A stretch of DNA of 64,000 nucleotides from Bog-950 sp964631835 (GCA_964631835.1 CAZWAD010000008.1:1-64000), one strand, 5' to 3'. Shown: positions 8,249 through 16,216, numbered from the stretch's first letter. Notes: generated from the letters alone by a model not told the origin. Translations and numbers: made by a program.

Positions 8249-10303
8249 CTATGTCGTTAGTTCTGGCACTTCAAATATCATTGGCACGTTTGATTTAAAC
8301 GCTTTCCCAACAGCAATAGCTTGCTTAAACTTAAGTGTCGGCAAAGCTTTTATGTATTCTGCTCCAAGATAATTGGAAAGGAAGTCGCTACTTGTTTTAT
8401 CGAACTCTTGAAAAACGATAATTGAATTACATTGTGTCAAAACGGTCTTTGAAACATTCGCAGTCCGTTGTGCAATTACAAAAAATCCAATGTTATATTT
8501 TCTTCCTTGTAGTGCTATTTGAGCAATACTATTGACGGTCGCCCTAGAAGCAAAGTCAGAAACCCCTAATGAGTTTATCTCAGGAACAATAGTGTGTGCT
8601 TCTTCAAGAACAACACAAACTCTTTTCCCAAAGCTCTTTTCAATTTTAGCGGTTTTGAATAGAACCCAAAAAAACCATTTTGTGTATTCAATAATTTCGG
8701 AGTTATTCGAAATATCAGGCAGCTCAAAAATTGCTTCGGTTGTGCCTCCTTCTAAGAAAGTTTTTATAGAAGTGTGAAACTCTTTTTTGATAATCCTCTC
8801 TTGTGCTTTAATAAATTCGTAATCTCTTTTGTCTGCATACTTTCTTTCTTCTTTTGCAATAGCCTCAATTGCATCAAAAGCTTTTTTCCCACTCTCGTCA
8901 CTAACAATTGGTTGAATGTCTGCAATTTTTTCTTTGTATTCTCCTGTTAAATCTATTATTATGACTTTGGTCGTTTCGTTTACTATTTGTTTTAAGAGAT
9001 TACGAACAAATACAGATTTACCCGAACCTGTAACGCCTAAAATAGCTGTATGGTGAGTGATTGCTACTTCCTTATTAATTATAACGGGATAATTTGTTCC
9101 TGGAATACTTCCGATAATATATTCTGATGGTTGCAATGGAACTTCCTCAATATTTGAGGCAAGATAAATTGGAGTGTTAATGTTTGGAACCCAACCGTAT
9201 TGTTCAAATCTCAAGCTGGCATTATTCCAAGTTCCCAATTGAATTGCTTCTGCTATGATTAGCCCTGTTTGGTTTTTATTTTCAAGCAATTCGATTTTAG
9301 TGGTTCCTTCTATTATTTGATATAAAACTCTTTCGTTGCGAATGAAAAGTTCAAGTAATTGTCCTTCTGAAATAGCTGCCTTAGAATTGTAAACGAATTT
9401 TATTTTTTCAATAGTCGAGTTCTCCGTAACCAAACCGATGAAGCGTTCCAGATAATCAGTTTTAGGAACGTCTGTGATTTTATAAACTAAATCAGGAGTG
9501 TGAGAAGAAAAAAGAACCTTTTCAGAAAAAATCTTTTCAATTTCTAGAGTAGTCAATACTTTAACCCATTGTTCCTGATTAAGAAGATAAACATCAAGAA
9601 TTAGCCCTTTCTTAACTTGATTATCTATCGAATATTTAAACTCAACAAACTCAAATATTCTGGTCGTTTGGCTTCTGTTTTCCGATAACTTTACGAGGAA
9701 TGTATTTTTTGATTGAACGCCAAAAATTTGTCCGATTGCCTCTTTGTCATTTTTCTCTTGGATAGTTGTAAATAGACTTTCGATTGTTTTGGCTAATGCG
9801 GGTATGTTTAAAATCATAAAGACTATCCAAAACCATAGCAGCAAATTGAATTCGGTTGATACAAGTCCGAACTGTCTGATACCACCCCAAAGAAAGAATG
9901 CAGAAAAAATTGCTTCTGGTCGTCCAATCTGTCTGTTGAGGCGTGAGAAAAGTTGAACAGCTTTGTTTTCTTCATTTAGTGGATTTGTCCTGAGCCACAT
10001 TAACGAGTAACTGCTAACTGTCAGGTAAATAATAAATGACAGGAAAGTCCAAAACAAAAAGTCCCTGTTGCCTGCCTGAACTAAAAGTAATGAAACTGCT
10101 GCTGTAACTGCATTTACAAAAACATTAGTGTCCTTTGAAAAATGGGGTTGGTCGATAAGAGAAAGTAAGATGAGAAGTAAAAGTCCTGATGTAAACCAAA
10201 AGTCATTTAGTAAAAAAGAAAAGTCTTGCCGAATGTAAAAGCCAAGCCCAACGAGTAGTAGGAATGACAGACCAAGTAATAGAAGTCTGTAAATTTTTGT
10301 CAT
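8249..10303 (-). CDS. membrane-anchored HerA/DUF87-type ATPase
   Basis: The 684-residue protein begins with about four membrane helices (residues 5-190), then a beta-rich HAS-barrel-like region (about 195-400), and then a HerA-FtsK-class P-loop ATPase. Walker A is GVTGSGKSVF (near residue 425) and the Walker B segment is CVVLEEAHTIVPE (near 560); IALQGRKYNIGFFVIAQR supplies a sensor/arginine-finger region. HerA ATPases form hexameric rings that pump DNA, and in several defence systems they pair with nucleases or other effectors. No NurA-like or nuclease partner is seen nearby. The gene stands alone, is visibly AT-richer than its neighbours, and may be acquired. The role is unknown. Confidence 0.85.
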   Translation of the reverse strand: MTKIYRLLLLGLSFLLLVGLGFYIRQDFSFLLNDFWFTSGLLLLILLSLIDQPHFSKDTNVFVNAVTAAVSLLLVQAGNRDFLFWTFLSFIIYLTVSSYSLMWLRTNPLNEENKAVQLFSRLNRQIGRPEAIFSAFFLWGGIRQFGLVSTEFNLLLWFWIVFMILNIPALAKTIESLFTTIQEKNDKEAIGQIFGVQSKNTFLVKLSENRSQTTRIFEFVEFKYSIDNQVKKGLILDVYLLNQEQWVKVLTTLEIEKIFSEKVLFSSHTPDLVYKITDVPKTDYLERFIGLVTENSTIEKIKFVYNSKAAISEGQLLELFIRNERVLYQIIEGTTKIELLENKNQTGLIIAEAIQLGTWNNASLRFEQYGWVPNINTPIYLASNIEEVPLQPSEYIIGSIPGTNYPVIINKEVAITHHTAILGVTGSGKSVFVRNLLKQIVNETTKVIIIDLTGEYKEKIADIQPIVSDESGKKAFDAIEAIAKEERKYADKRDYEFIKAQERIIKKEFHTSIKTFLEGGTTEAIFELPDISNNSEIIEYTKWFFWVLFKTAKIEKSFGKRVCVVLEEAHTIVPEINSLGVSDFASRATVNSIAQIALQGRKYNIGFFVIAQRTANVSKTVLTQCNSIIVFQEFDKTSSDFLSNYLGAEYIKALPTLKFKQAIAVGKAFKSNVPMIFEVPELTT

Positions 10304-10336
10304 AATGTTTTACTGTTGGCGGGTCGTCCTAAAATC

Positions 10337-10355
10337 GCATATAACTTGTTTATGC
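10337..10355. repeat. small palindrome upstream of the HerA-type gene
   Basis: GCATA and TATGC frame the sequence taacttgtt, 34 bp upstream of the HerA ATG on the minus strand. It lies in a 143-bp spacer (10304-10446) that also has a pyrimidine-rich tract. It could be an operator or a cassette boundary. The evidence is weak. Confidence 0.3.
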
Positions 10356-10446
10356 TCAAATTTTCCCTCACCTTCTATCCCCCCCAAATCTATCCCCTTC
10401 CTCCAAATCCACAAATAAACTTTCGCTGTTGCAACAAGGTGAATTG

Positions 10447-10701
10447 CTACTCCAAATACCTCTGCCGCATCTCTTCAAATCGTTTCATGGCTTCGAAATA
10501 ATTTTTGCATAATTCAGTATGCGATACATTGTTTTCGGTGGTGTATTCATCGTCACAATAATCGCTGCCGGTGGTGGCGTAGCCGGTTTTAATGTTCAGC
10601 GGCAAGCCGCCTAAGTAAATTACGTACCGGTGCCCGTTGTTCCACATTTTAAGTTCGAGCGCTTTAGCCGCGCTGGTGCAGTGTTGAATAAGTTGTGCCA
10701 T
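10447..10701 (-). CDS. small hypothetical protein (84 aa)
   Basis: The 84-residue product has no recognised domain. It is mixed alpha/beta in look, with a central YVIYLGGLPLNIKTGY stretch, an acidic DYCDDEY segment and a helical C-terminus rich in Glu and Arg (FEAMKRFEEMRQRYLE). No signal peptide or membrane helix is seen. The ATG at 10701 is 60 bp downstream of the HTH-like gene on the same strand, so the two may be cotranscribed. The composition is normal for a soluble protein and unlike the frames around it, which is the main support that it is real. Confidence 0.6.
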   Translation of the reverse strand: MAQLIQHCTSAAKALELKMWNNGHRYVIYLGGLPLNIKTGYATTGSDYCDDEYTTENNVSHTELCKNYFEAMKRFEEMRQRYLE

Positions 10702-10761
10702 AGCTTTTTTTACTGCAAATAAACAGCGGGTGTGCGCAATGTATTTGCGCGGGTGAATTTT

Positions 10762-11049
10762 TTATGGCCGTGGCTGCTGCTGTTTTTCTCTTTGTTTTTT
10801 CTCCCATTTGTTTTCAGCCCGCCTGAATATGTTCGACATTTTAAAGCCGCAGGCATCGCACTTTCGCCTAAAGTTGATGATATAGCCGTTGGCTTTCCTT
10901 TTTTCATCGCGGCATATGTTGGATTTTTCGGAGTCGCTTTCAGCCGCCAGTTTCGATACAGTGATTTTTTTCTTTTCGCGCATTTCGATAAAAGTGTCAT
11001 GCAGCACTTCTAAGAATTCTTTTTCCTCCGGTGTAAGTTTCTTTTGCAT
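10762..11049 (-). CDS. putative XRE-like helix-turn-helix protein
   Basis: The 95-residue product looks like a small Cro/C1-type DNA-binding protein: helix 1 (EFLEVLHDTFIEMREKKKIT), helix 2 and 3 (VSKLAAESDSEKSNICRDEK) and a tail INFRRKCDACGFKMSNIF like the last helix of XRE domains. The usual glycine-containing turn RxExGKxxP reads RDEKRKANG here, so the domain is divergent or decayed. The C-terminus is highly basic. A plus-strand frame over the same bases was judged a shadow because it shows no domain. It may control itself or the small gene downstream. Recognition is moderate only. Confidence 0.55.
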   Translation of the reverse strand: MQKKLTPEEKEFLEVLHDTFIEMREKKKITVSKLAAESDSEKSNICRDEKRKANGYIINFRRKCDACGFKMSNIFRRAENKWEKKQREKQQQPRP

Positions 11050-11174
11050 GTTGCAATTTTAGTATAAGAGCAAATACAGAGGCAATCATGCGTGATAACC
11101 TGACAACCGGGCAACTGCCTAACCTTGCATGGCGAAATCAGAAACCGATTATTAATCACTAAAACCAAAAAACA

Positions 11175-11822
11175 ATGGCACGAAAAAAACATGTAACAGC
11201 AGTATTTACTGTAAGCGATAGTGTTCCGCAATTTATGGACGATGCAAACGCCCTGAAAACCGCGCTGACTACCGCCCCCGGAAATACGTATGTAACCATT
11301 CCACCGGCAGACATTACTCAGTTTGAAACCGATATGACAACACTAACTGCCAAGCAGGGTTTGGCTGAAAAAGGCACCGAAGGCGCAGCCGGTGAGCGCG
11401 ATCAGGCTATGGATGTGGTAGAAAACACTATACGCGATTGGGTTCGGTTGGTTCAAAATGCGGCTGACGATGCCGCAGATGAAGAAACTGCTATAACTAT
11501 TGTTCAGGCTTGTGGCTGCCGGGTAAAAGTGCGCGGGGTGTTTGTCCGTCCCGACTTTACTGTAAAACTTGATAAAAACATACAGGGCTTGGTGCGTTTG
11601 CGCTCTAAGGCAGGGCCTAAAAATAAACCGGCTATTTATGAATGGCAGTACAGCCCCAACGGTGTAAGCTTTACTACCATTAAAACAACCCACAAAAGTT
11701 ACTATGCCTGGTTAAGCGGTCTGGCGCCCGGTGCCAAAGCGTTTTTCCGCAAGCGGGTATCTATCAGCGATGAACCGGGCGAGCCCGCATGGTCGCCTGT
11801 TATCAGTATTTATATTCAATAA
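11175..11822 (+). CDS. orphan protein with helical N-half and FnIII-like C-half
   Basis: The 215-residue protein has no signal peptide. It starts MARKKHVTAVFT. Residues about 15-110 are predicted helical and include TAKQGLAEKGTEG and WVRLVQNAADDAADEETAI. A short Gly/Cys segment, QACGCRVKVRG, leads to a beta-rich domain (about 125-215) with WQYSPNGVSFTTIKT and a LSGLAPGAKAFFRKRV strand typical of fibronectin-III-like folds. Bacteroidota genomes carry many such short orphan proteins of unknown role. A relative begins at 63621: it shares the order MA-basic start, helical Asp/Glu-rich middle, and a VQNA..DEE..I segment. The gene is followed after 23 bp by the heptapeptide-repeat gene and seems to head a three-gene unit. 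Confidence 0.75.
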   Translation: MARKKHVTAVFTVSDSVPQFMDDANALKTALTTAPGNTYVTIPPADITQFETDMTTLTAKQGLAEKGTEGAAGERDQAMDVVENTIRDWVRLVQNAADDAADEETAITIVQACGCRVKVRGVFVRPDFTVKLDKNIQGLVRLRSKAGPKNKPAIYEWQYSPNGVSFTTIKTTHKSYYAWLSGLAPGAKAFFRKRVSISDEPGEPAWSPVISIYIQ

Positions 11823-11845
11823 GCAGGTTCTCTTACGCTGATTCT

Positions 11846-12277
11846 ATGAATCCAAAACCGAATTTTGAGAATTTGAAGTCTGGTTCTGAGAATCTGAAAC
11901 CCGATTCTGAGAATTTGAAACCGAATTCTGAGAATTTGAAACCGAATTCTGAGAATTTGAAACCGAATTCTGAGAATCCGAAACCCAATTCTGAGAATCC
12001 GAAACCCAATTCTGAGAATCCGAAACCGAATTCTGAGAATTTGAAACCGAATTCTGAGAATTTTAAACCGAGTTCTGAGAATTTGAAGTCCAATTCTAAG
12101 AATCTGAAACCGAATTCTGAGAATTTGAAACCCAATTCTGAGAATCTGAAACCCAATTCTGAGAATCCGAAACCAAATTCTGAGAATTTGAAGTCTAATT
12201 CTGAGAATCAGGGCTTTAAAGCTGAAAACCAGCAATGTAGTATCAAAAGTCAGAAACTTCCATTTAAAAACAAGTAG
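11846..12277 (+). CDS. heptapeptide-repeat protein, 17 units of (P/S)NSENLK type
   Basis: The 143-residue product consists of MNPK, then 17 tandem seven-residue units (residues 5-123) with consensus PNSENLK, then an irregular tail GFKAENQ...LPFKNK. The units vary mainly at position 1 (P/S) and position 6 (L/P/F). It is charged, has no signal peptide, and would be disordered or form an irregular solenoid. I chose ATG at 11846, 23 bp after the preceding stop. A start at 11789 is open but would overlap the upstream gene. The next gene starts 2 bp after this stop, which argues for real translation. Whether the array acts as protein, as RNA or only as DNA repeat is not decided by sequence. Confidence 0.6.
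   Translation: MNPKPNFENLKSGSENLKPDSENLKPNSENLKPNSENLKPNSENPKPNSENPKPNSENPKPNSENLKPNSENFKPSSENLKSNSKNLKPNSENLKPNSENLKPNSENPKPNSENLKSNSENQGFKAENQQCSIKSQKLPFKNK
11858..12214. repeat. 21-bp minisatellite, 17 units
   Basis: Seventeen adjoining 21-bp units lie here, built on AATTCTGAGAATTTGAAACC plus one final base. Each contains the near-palindromic AATTCTGAGAATT core. No unit gains or loses a base, so all frames stay open through the array on both strands. Variation is concentrated at the TTG/CTG/CCG codon and at third positions of the Pro codon. Confidence 0.95.
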
Positions 12278-12279
12278 TT

Positions 12280-12972
12280 ATGCAATCCAAATCCATCAAC
12301 CCGTTTTACTTTTTAGCCGAAAAACACAGCCAGGCTCTTGATGAACTGATAGCCACACTTCCGGCAAACCCCACTTTTGAGCAGTTCAACCAGCAACTGA
12401 CCGACATATTCTTTTTACCCGACCCTGCCGACCCCTCGCCCTTAGATTTAATTGCCCCTTTCCTGAGGAGTATTTTGCCCAGCGTATTCAATACTTATGT
12501 TAACCATTCGGGAAGTGCAGAATTTGGTTTATCATTCAGCAACGTAAAATACTCGGAAAAACAACTGGCTATCATTTACAGTTTAATGAAAAGCATAGGG
12601 AGCGGCCAGGCTGATAAACTGCCTGAAATCATCAGCGGGTTTGAGGCTCAGATAGCCGCAGCCGAACTATCATTTAGCGAGCAGGCTCCTTTGTTTCTGG
12701 CTGCTGCACTGGGAAAAACCGATGCCGTGTACTGGCTGGCTCAAATCAACAGCCCCGGAGCCTGGTCTGTTTACCTGAACGCCAACCCTGCCATTGGTTA
12801 CATGAACCTGAACGGTATTGTTTGGGCATCGGTATTTGCTTCGCTGTCGGCTTACGGTTTTATCAGCCAGCCGCAAATACAGTTTGCCAATGCCTTTAGT
12901 TCGCTGCTGGCATCAACAGGTCTGCCCGCAGGCAAGGTTATTTTCGGCTGGGTGGCAGTACCGGGCAGTTAG
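12280..12972 (+). CDS. hypothetical protein, third gene of the repeat unit
   Basis: The 230-residue product is not recognised. The N-terminal 110 residues look helical and acidic (FYFLAEKHSQALDELIATLP and onward). The C-terminal half is rich in Ala, Ser and aromatic residues (YWLAQINSPGAWSVYLN, GIVWASVFASLSAYGF) and could hold amphipathic or membrane-active helices, although no strong transmembrane segment stands out. There is no signal peptide. Its ATG lies 2 bp after the stop of the heptapeptide-repeat gene, so translation is probably coupled. A compact hairpin (CACCCG/CGGGTG, 12989-13041, with inner stem CAGGCT/AGCCTG) follows and may mark the end of the unit. Confidence 0.6.
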   Translation: MQSKSINPFYFLAEKHSQALDELIATLPANPTFEQFNQQLTDIFFLPDPADPSPLDLIAPFLRSILPSVFNTYVNHSGSAEFGLSFSNVKYSEKQLAIIYSLMKSIGSGQADKLPEIISGFEAQIAAAELSFSEQAPLFLAAALGKTDAVYWLAQINSPGAWSVYLNANPAIGYMNLNGIVWASVFASLSAYGFISQPQIQFANAFSSLLASTGLPAGKVIFGWVAVPGS

Positions 12973-12988
12973 CTTCTGCGCTCTTGTT

Positions 12989-13041
12989 CACCCGCTGGGG
13001 TAATCACAGGCTGTTAACACCGGCAGTTGAGCCTGCGGGTG
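12989..13041. terminator. stem-loop after the repeat-gene unit
   Basis: CACCCG (12989-12994) pairs with CGGGTG (13036-13041), and inside it CAGGCT (13007-13012) pairs with AGCCTG (13030-13035). No T-run follows, so it is a weak candidate for an intrinsic terminator of the plus-strand unit. It could instead be a folded RNA element. Confidence 0.3.
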
Positions 13042-13127
13042 TTCAAACTCATCCGCCCAAACCTGCTTTGTTCTGCGCGTTTATCTGCAGTACCGCAGGC
13101 AGTCAATTCGCCAGGGCCGATAAGCCT

Positions 13128-13367
13128 TTACCACATGACTGAATCTTCGCGGTTGACGTACTCCACCCGCTTTGGCTTTTGCTTCGGCTCTTCATCGGTG
13201 TACAGCCAGCTTACTGTCAGTACCGGGCGCGGAGAGTGATAGGTGCTGTGCACAATGTGCATGCCTCCCGAAACTTTCCTGATTTCGGTGTGAGCTGTTT
13301 CTGCCGGTTTGAAAACAACAGGTGTTTCTTCAAACATTTTTTTCCATAAGCTGAGAAAGTTGTTCAT
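13128..13367 (-). CDS. small hypothetical protein, last gene of the MarR-STAS set
   Basis: The 79-residue product has no known domain. It begins with an amphipathic helix (MNNFLSLWKKMFEE) and continues as alternating beta-like stretches (GGMHIVHSTYHS, PVLTVSWLYTDEE) with a basic Lys/Pro-rich segment near the end (EPKQKPKRVEYV). There is no signal peptide. It lies 45 bp after the STAS gene on the same strand, so it is probably the third gene of that operon. Size and context suggest a small regulatory or adaptor protein, but this is inference only. Confidence 0.55.
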   Translation of the reverse strand: MNNFLSLWKKMFEETPVVFKPAETAHTEIRKVSGGMHIVHSTYHSPRPVLTVSWLYTDEEPKQKPKRVEYVNREDSVMW

Positions 13368-13412
13368 ATGATATTGGTTTTTGTTTTTTTTAATGAATGA
13401 TTACCCGGTCCT

Positions 13413-13787
13413 TTACCGGGCGTTTCGTGATTTTAAAAATGCAATTCCTTCTTCTTCGGATGGTAGTTCTGCAATAATGGAATCGAGTTTGGTTATTTCG
13501 AGCAGGCGGTTTCCGCCTTCGGGCAAATGGCAAACGGCAATGCGCCCGCCCCGGTGCTTCACTTTAGCCAGCGCCATGAGTAAAATTCCCAGTCCTTCGC
13601 TGTTCATGCTCAGCACATGAGCCAGGTTAAAAAGCACCTTGTTAATGCCCGATGCAAGGTGTATGTTCAGAAGTTCCTGCACCGGCTTGTGGTCTTCGCC
13701 CGACAGCAGGTTTCCTTCGGGGGCAATAACCAGTACCCCGTTGTTGATATGGCTTTTGAGTTCGTAACCGTGTGTGATGTTGCTCAT
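13413..13787 (-). CDS. STAS-domain protein (anti-anti-sigma type)
   Basis: The 124-residue product is a single STAS domain. Its core NKVLFNLAHVLSMNSEGLGILL (read from about residue 49) matches the SpoIIAA-type loop, with the Ser of MNSEGLG at the place that is phosphorylated in partner-switching systems. VIAPEGNLLSG is the first strand. Such proteins bind anti-sigma kinases or phosphatases. No kinase or sigma factor is encoded nearby. Its ATG overlaps the stop of the MarR-like gene by 4 bp (ATGA), so the two are translationally coupled, an uncommon pairing. Confidence 0.82.
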   Translation of the reverse strand: MSNITHGYELKSHINNGVLVIAPEGNLLSGEDHKPVQELLNIHLASGINKVLFNLAHVLSMNSEGLGILLMALAKVKHRGGRIAVCHLPEGGNRLLEITKLDSIIAELPSEEEGIAFLKSRNAR

Positions 13788-14365
13788 TTTCCGGTGGTTT
13801 TAATTATTTTTAAAAGCAACTGTTTAAGCTGTATCAGTTCCTCATCGGTTAAAGCTTCGAGCGGTTTCAGCATATCGGCTTCGCGGGCTTCAGCACGCTG
13901 CAGCAGTTGTAATCCCTTTTCGGTCAATTGGGCAAGAAGAGTTTTTTTACTCAGCGGAGCATATTTTTTAATCAGGTAACCCTGTTTTTCGAGGCGGGAG
14001 ATTAAGCGGGAAATATCGGGTGCGCGCTCCGGCAAACCCTGCAGTATTTTTTTTACAATCAGGGGTTTGGGGTGCGCCTTTTGCAAGGTCTTAAGCACAT
14101 GGTATTGCGACAGCCCGATGCCGAAATCCGACAAAACCGATTCCATACTGCCTCTCAAAATGCTGTCGGCAAAGCATACCGCTATACCGGTTCGTTGTTT
14201 TTCGCTTAACCGGTGGTCGTTTAAAACATCTTCGGCTAAGGGTTTTTGATTTTCGGTATCGGCACCGGTGCCGGCAGATACCGTAAAATGATTGATTTCC
14301 TTTTTTTGCTCAGCTGGTTTTTCCCCTTCCTGAGACGAATCGGCTTCATTGACTAATGTAAACAT
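13784..14365 (-). CDS. MarR-family winged-helix regulator with N-terminal extension
   Basis: The 193-residue protein has an Asp/Glu/Lys-rich N-terminal extension (about 1-50) and then a MarR-type fold: dimer helix (IAVCFADSILRGSMESVL), recognition region (ILQGLPERAPDISRLISRLEKQGYL) and wing (KKTLLAQLTEKGLQLL), ending in a long C-terminal dimer helix. MarR proteins are dimeric repressors that release DNA on binding a ligand or on thiol oxidation. It leads an operon with the STAS gene (4-bp overlap). Upstream lies copy A of a ~167-bp repeated element. No palindromic operator was found. Confidence 0.85.
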   Translation of the reverse strand: MFTLVNEADSSQEGEKPAEQKKEINHFTVSAGTGADTENQKPLAEDVLNDHRLSEKQRTGIAVCFADSILRGSMESVLSDFGIGLSQYHVLKTLQKAHPKPLIVKKILQGLPERAPDISRLISRLEKQGYLIKKYAPLSKKTLLAQLTEKGLQLLQRAEAREADMLKPLEALTDEELIQLKQLLLKIIKTTGK

Positions 14366-14433
14366 ACCGGGTGTTTAGGTTAATGGATGTTTGTTTGTTT
14401 GGCTGCATTTCATGGTTGCAGCTAAATCCGGAG

Positions 14434-14600
14434 GCAATGTTCGGGAGATGGTAAACGCAGGGCAAAGACAGATTTTGAGGGTTCTTACGTTTTGGAGGGG
14501 TGTTTTTTTGTTAATCAGCGAGAGGTGGATATCCTGAAAGCCTTGCCGGTATTGGGTTTTGCGAATATTAAGGTAATGGTGTCACCTTACAAAAAACAGG
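14434..14600. repeat. repeated intergenic element, copy A
   Basis: This is the main content of the 359-bp spacer 14366-14724. It is collinear with copy B at 16717-16884. Shared blocks are GCAATG, GATG, CAAAGACAGATTTT, GTTCTTACGTTTT, GTGTTTTT, CTGAAA, GGGTTTT and ACCTTACAAAAAACAGG. CAAAGACAG to ACCTTAC is 121 bp in both copies. It lies upstream of the minus-strand MarR gene. No open frame fills it. The rest of the spacer shows nothing more. Confidence 0.8.
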
Positions 14601-14724
14601 GCAAAATTTGGCTGTAGCGGAGACCAAATCACACAAAAATCATATAGTGAAACAGGTTTAATATTGTAAACTTTACTGGTTCAAACTTTATTCGTTAACT
14701 CGCTTTTGTCTATATTGTTTGCGC

Positions 14725-16143
14725 ATGTTGTATTTTAAGCTGGTTGGGGTTTTAAAAATGCTGGACGAGGAAACTTTAACGCGGCTGTCGGATTATGTCC
14801 ATTCCCCTTTTTTCAGGGTGCCGCCTGCATCGGTGGCTGTATTTGATTATCTGGCGGAACTTTATCCTCAATTTCCGGAAAAAAAAATCACCTCGGCACA
14901 TATCGAAAAATTAGGCAAAAATCTTTCGAACGAGCAGAAACAATGGCGTGCCGGTTCGGAACTGCTGGGGGCTGTGGAGCATTTTATTGCGCTGGACAAT
15001 TGGCTTGAAGATAAAAAGCAAGTTGAATTTTATAAATTCAAAGGCTTTCTGGATAAGGGACTATTTGAACAATTTGACACCGACTACCAGAAAACCATGG
15101 AAACCCTTGATAAGGACAGGGAACTTGGCATTGATATTTTCTTTTACCGCCATCATTTGACTGAGCTTGCCTTTAATGGTTTCGATGCTAAACTCAACCG
15201 CACCCGGTACAACGATATAACACCCATATTAAAAACCCTCGATGAGTTTTATGCGCTGAAAGTGTTGAGGTACTTATGCGAGGTGGTAAGCCGGAAGCAG
15301 GTGCTGGGCATTAACTACAATCCCGCAGATGTAGAATGGATTTTAAAAACACTTGAGCCGTTTCGCAGTGAAATGTATCCGTATCCTTATCTGTTTTCTC
15401 ATGTTTATCAGATGCTTTCTGCCGAAACTTTTGAACAAGGGAAATCTCACTATGATATTATTAAACAGTTTGTTGCCGACAAAACCGATGAGGAAGTTCC
15501 GGAAAGTGTTGCTGAAGGTATAAGCTACGCTGTTAATTGGTGCCTGGTATGGTTTAATAAAGGGCATGATGAAATGGCTGAGGAATATTTGTGGTGGACA
15601 GAAATAAAAATAAAGTATGATTTCTTTCTACAAGATGGCAAACTGCTTCCGGTAGTTTTTGGAAATGTTATGTCTTTAACTGCAATTAGTAACCGTCCGG
15701 CAGATTGGATGTTGCGGTTTATTAAACAATACAGCCCGTTATTACCGGCAGAATACAGGGATGTCAACGAGGCGTTTGCTTTCGGATTATATTATTACCG
15801 GACCAAAGATTATAAGCGGGCTATTCAGTCGTTTCTTACCGCACAGGCCAAAGATGAGCCCATATTTAATGCAGTTATCAGGCGCTGGCAGTGGCTTTGC
15901 GCTTATGAGCAGGACCCTGCCGATACCGATTTGCTTTTAAACCAGCTCCACGCTTTCGAAAAATACTTATCGCGCAACGAAGAAGCCATTCACCAGTTTA
16001 AAACTCCTTTTATGCGCTTTATTGATTATGCCCAAAAACTTTTGAATGCAGTTGACCGGAAAGAACGCCAGTCGGTAAAAGAAGAACTGCAAGCCGATAA
16101 TTTTTTCCCGGGAAAGAACTGGATATTGAAAAAGCTGAAATAA
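14725..16143 (+). CDS. conserved helical protein of unknown function
   Basis: The 472-residue product appears almost fully alpha-helical, with aromatic-rich helices and no signal peptide. The first part, LTRLSDYVHSPFF followed by AVFDYLAELYPQFP, is a pattern I associate with an uncharacterised Chitinophagales/Saprospiria family whose members look like TPR-type helical repeats. The C-terminal half (YYRTKDYKRAIQSFLTAQ, about residue 352 on) is TPR-like. I chose ATG at 14725; a TTG lies 6 bp earlier. It is monocistronic and ends at a strong bidirectional terminator. A scaffold role is plausible but not shown. Confidence 0.75.
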   Translation: MLYFKLVGVLKMLDEETLTRLSDYVHSPFFRVPPASVAVFDYLAELYPQFPEKKITSAHIEKLGKNLSNEQKQWRAGSELLGAVEHFIALDNWLEDKKQVEFYKFKGFLDKGLFEQFDTDYQKTMETLDKDRELGIDIFFYRHHLTELAFNGFDAKLNRTRYNDITPILKTLDEFYALKVLRYLCEVVSRKQVLGINYNPADVEWILKTLEPFRSEMYPYPYLFSHVYQMLSAETFEQGKSHYDIIKQFVADKTDEEVPESVAEGISYAVNWCLVWFNKGHDEMAEEYLWWTEIKIKYDFFLQDGKLLPVVFGNVMSLTAISNRPADWMLRFIKQYSPLLPAEYRDVNEAFAFGLYYYRTKDYKRAIQSFLTAQAKDEPIFNAVIRRWQWLCAYEQDPADTDLLLNQLHAFEKYLSRNEEAIHQFKTPFMRFIDYAQKLLNAVDRKERQSVKEELQADNFFPGKNWILKKLK

Positions 16144-16146
16144 AAA

Positions 16147-16193
16147 ATTACCGGTTATCAGCCCGATAATGACTCAGGCTGATTGCCGGTAAT
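16147..16193. terminator. bidirectional intrinsic terminator
   Basis: ATTACCGG..ATCAGCC (16147-16163) pairs with GGCTGAT..CCGGTAAT (16177-16193), a 17-bp stem with two imperfect positions and a 13-nt loop. An A-run precedes it (a T-run for the minus-strand transcript) and a T-rich stretch follows. It separates two convergent genes. Confidence 0.8.
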
Positions 16194-16216
16194 GTATTTC
16201 TCTTAGTAGTTCCGAA

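Noticed and set aside
10304..10446. Integron-type attC site near the HerA-type gene
   Set aside because: Only a 5-bp palindrome was found. The paired core sites of attC and any integrase are absent.
10732..11013. Plus-strand frame of 93 residues
   Set aside because: It lies antisense to the HTH-like gene, is Phe-rich in a way typical of shadow frames, and has no domain.
11816..12235. Minus-strand frames over the heptad array (Ile/Arg/Phe-rich heptads)
   Set aside because: They follow from the 21-bp period. The plus frame has tight spacing to both neighbours and a soluble composition, which fits a gene better.
13404..13420. CCCGGT/ACCGGG hairpin as terminator of the STAS gene
   Set aside because: It overlaps the stop codon, and the T-run is on the wrong side for minus-strand transcription.
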